Below are positions 36,127 through 36,783 of a stretch of 36,783 nucleotides of DNA, in pieces. Where the stretch lies: contig NZ_JH725064.1 in the NCBI RefSeq assembly GCF_000278215.1, positions 40,058 through 76,840 on the forward strand, in the 5' to 3' direction. This DNA comes from Bartonella rattimassiliensis 15908. GTDB taxonomy: Bacteria; Pseudomonadota; Alphaproteobacteria; Rhizobiales; Rhizobiaceae. The notes under the pieces are model-generated. The model ran no database searches. It saw nothing but the letters and a program-made list of their open reading frames with translations, and was not told the origin of the DNA. Every line of letters begins with the position of its first letter. Position 1 is the stretch's first letter. The translations under genes were made by a program, and so were the position numbers.

Positions 36127-36588
36127 TATTATCTGCCTTAAAGACAACTCGCCCAATCTATACAACATCCCCCTTTTCTAAGATTGCTTAAGAAACCAAA
36201 AATTGATATAACTTACCTTCATAATTTATTTTAATTGTATTATAAAGTATTATTCTTTGAAGGCAGCGTTGAAATAATTAAAATAATCAAAGTATTTCAC
36301 CAAGACCATTGGCCAAATAGCAAAACAAACTGTAGGAAAACGCATTACAAATCTTGCACCAATAAAAAATCAAAAAAAAAACAAGAAAAAAGCATAAAAA
36401 TATCTTAATTTTCGTAGATCTTCTAACATCTTTTGCAATTGCCCTGACGAACAAGCCTTATCGTATAATCATTTCAGGTATTGAGGATACAGAATGAATA
36501 TCCAGAGAGAGTGCTATAATCGTTAGCATAAAGTAAAAGAATAAACCTCTTGGCTATCTCTATTTTTAATAGAATATGCCTTTCCTAT
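36127..36588. other. non-coding AT-rich region
   Basis: No gene seen. Ends at the first unit of the tandem repeat. Confidence 0.5.
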
Positions 36589-36783
36589 GGATGCACTCAT
36601 ACCCTAAAAAGTGCATCCTTCTCTTCATGGAGTGCATCCCACCTTCATAGGATGCCTCCAACCTATAGAGGATGCACTCATACCCTAAAAGGTGCATCCT
36701 TCTCTTCACGGAGTGCATCCCACCTTCATAGGATGCCTCCAACCTATAGAGGATGCACTCATACCCTAAAAGGTGCATCCTTC
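36589..36783. repeat. 81-bp tandem repeat (minisatellite), running off the window
   Basis: Units start at 36589, 36670 and 36751 (period exactly 81). Each contains GGATGCAC ... GTGCATCC, a perfect 8-bp inverted repeat 14 bases apart, plus further partial copies of the motif (GGAGTGCATCCC, AGGATGCCTCC). Units 1 and 2 differ by two bases. As 81 is a multiple of 3 the minus frame stays open (MHLLGYECILYRLEASYEGG, 27-residue repeat), but that alone does not show it is coding. Confidence 0.9.

Noticed and set aside
36566-36778. 27-residue repeat protein on the minus strand
   Set aside because: The open frame follows automatically from a stop-free unit whose length is a multiple of 3; no start, ribosome site or protein-like composition in view.

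Overview
The window is low-GC alphaproteobacterial DNA, most likely from a Bartonella species. Supporting points are the Rhizobiales-type gene pairs (infA-maf-yacG, purE-purK, fau-ymdB family, murA next to a small Lys/Arg-rich ORF), the very large amount of decayed non-coding DNA, and a repeated XRE regulator gene preceded by a structured leader. That regulator/leader pair matches the Brt RNA / Trp regulator family reported from Bartonella henselae. Species was not determined.

Layout. 1-1715: the end of one XRE regulator copy, then yacG, maf and infA on the minus strand. 1716-3869: decayed DNA with two opposed copies of an integrase-leader repeat and two minus-strand terminators. 3870-4608: a DUF5993-DsbB pair. 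5472-7107: purE-purK. 8165-8886: a cluster of small, unrecognised, partly membrane proteins. 9630-10683: ribosomal protein L36 of the zinc-free type and a TPR protein. 10732-11353: an intact Brt-like RNA plus XRE regulator. 11354-13316: non-coding DNA with a 153-bp perfect direct repeat, another integrase leader, a probable 6S RNA and a decayed 5' duplicate of fau. 13317-16269: fau, a YmdB-family phosphoesterase and a Bcr/CflA transporter. 16287-18860: a graveyard holding an aldolase pseudogene, two decayed Brt-regulator units and two decayed copies of the murA 3' end. 19027-22315: a small secreted protein, murA, a small basic protein and tRNA-Thr(GGT).

24256-34505 is a phage-derived early/replication module without any visible capsid, tail, lysis or packaging gene. 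It is bracketed by two opposed integrase remnants. It holds, on the minus strand, a YqaJ/lambda-type exonuclease and two small unknown genes, then a switch region, then plus-strand genes for a DUF1376 replication protein, a TOPRIM primase-helicase and a DUF6456-like protein. In the switch region a plus-strand 46-codon gene sits behind a double LexA box of the alphaproteobacterial kind (GTTC-N7-GTTC-N7-GTTC) and runs head-on into the 3' end of the repressor gene, which suggests a DNA-damage switch working through an antirepressor and/or antisense transcription.

34506-36783 is decayed DNA with another opposed pair of integrase-leader repeats and an 81-bp tandem repeat running off the window end. 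The most interesting items are the SOS/repressor switch, the repeated Brt RNA with compensatory base changes, and the convergent integrase-leader pairs.
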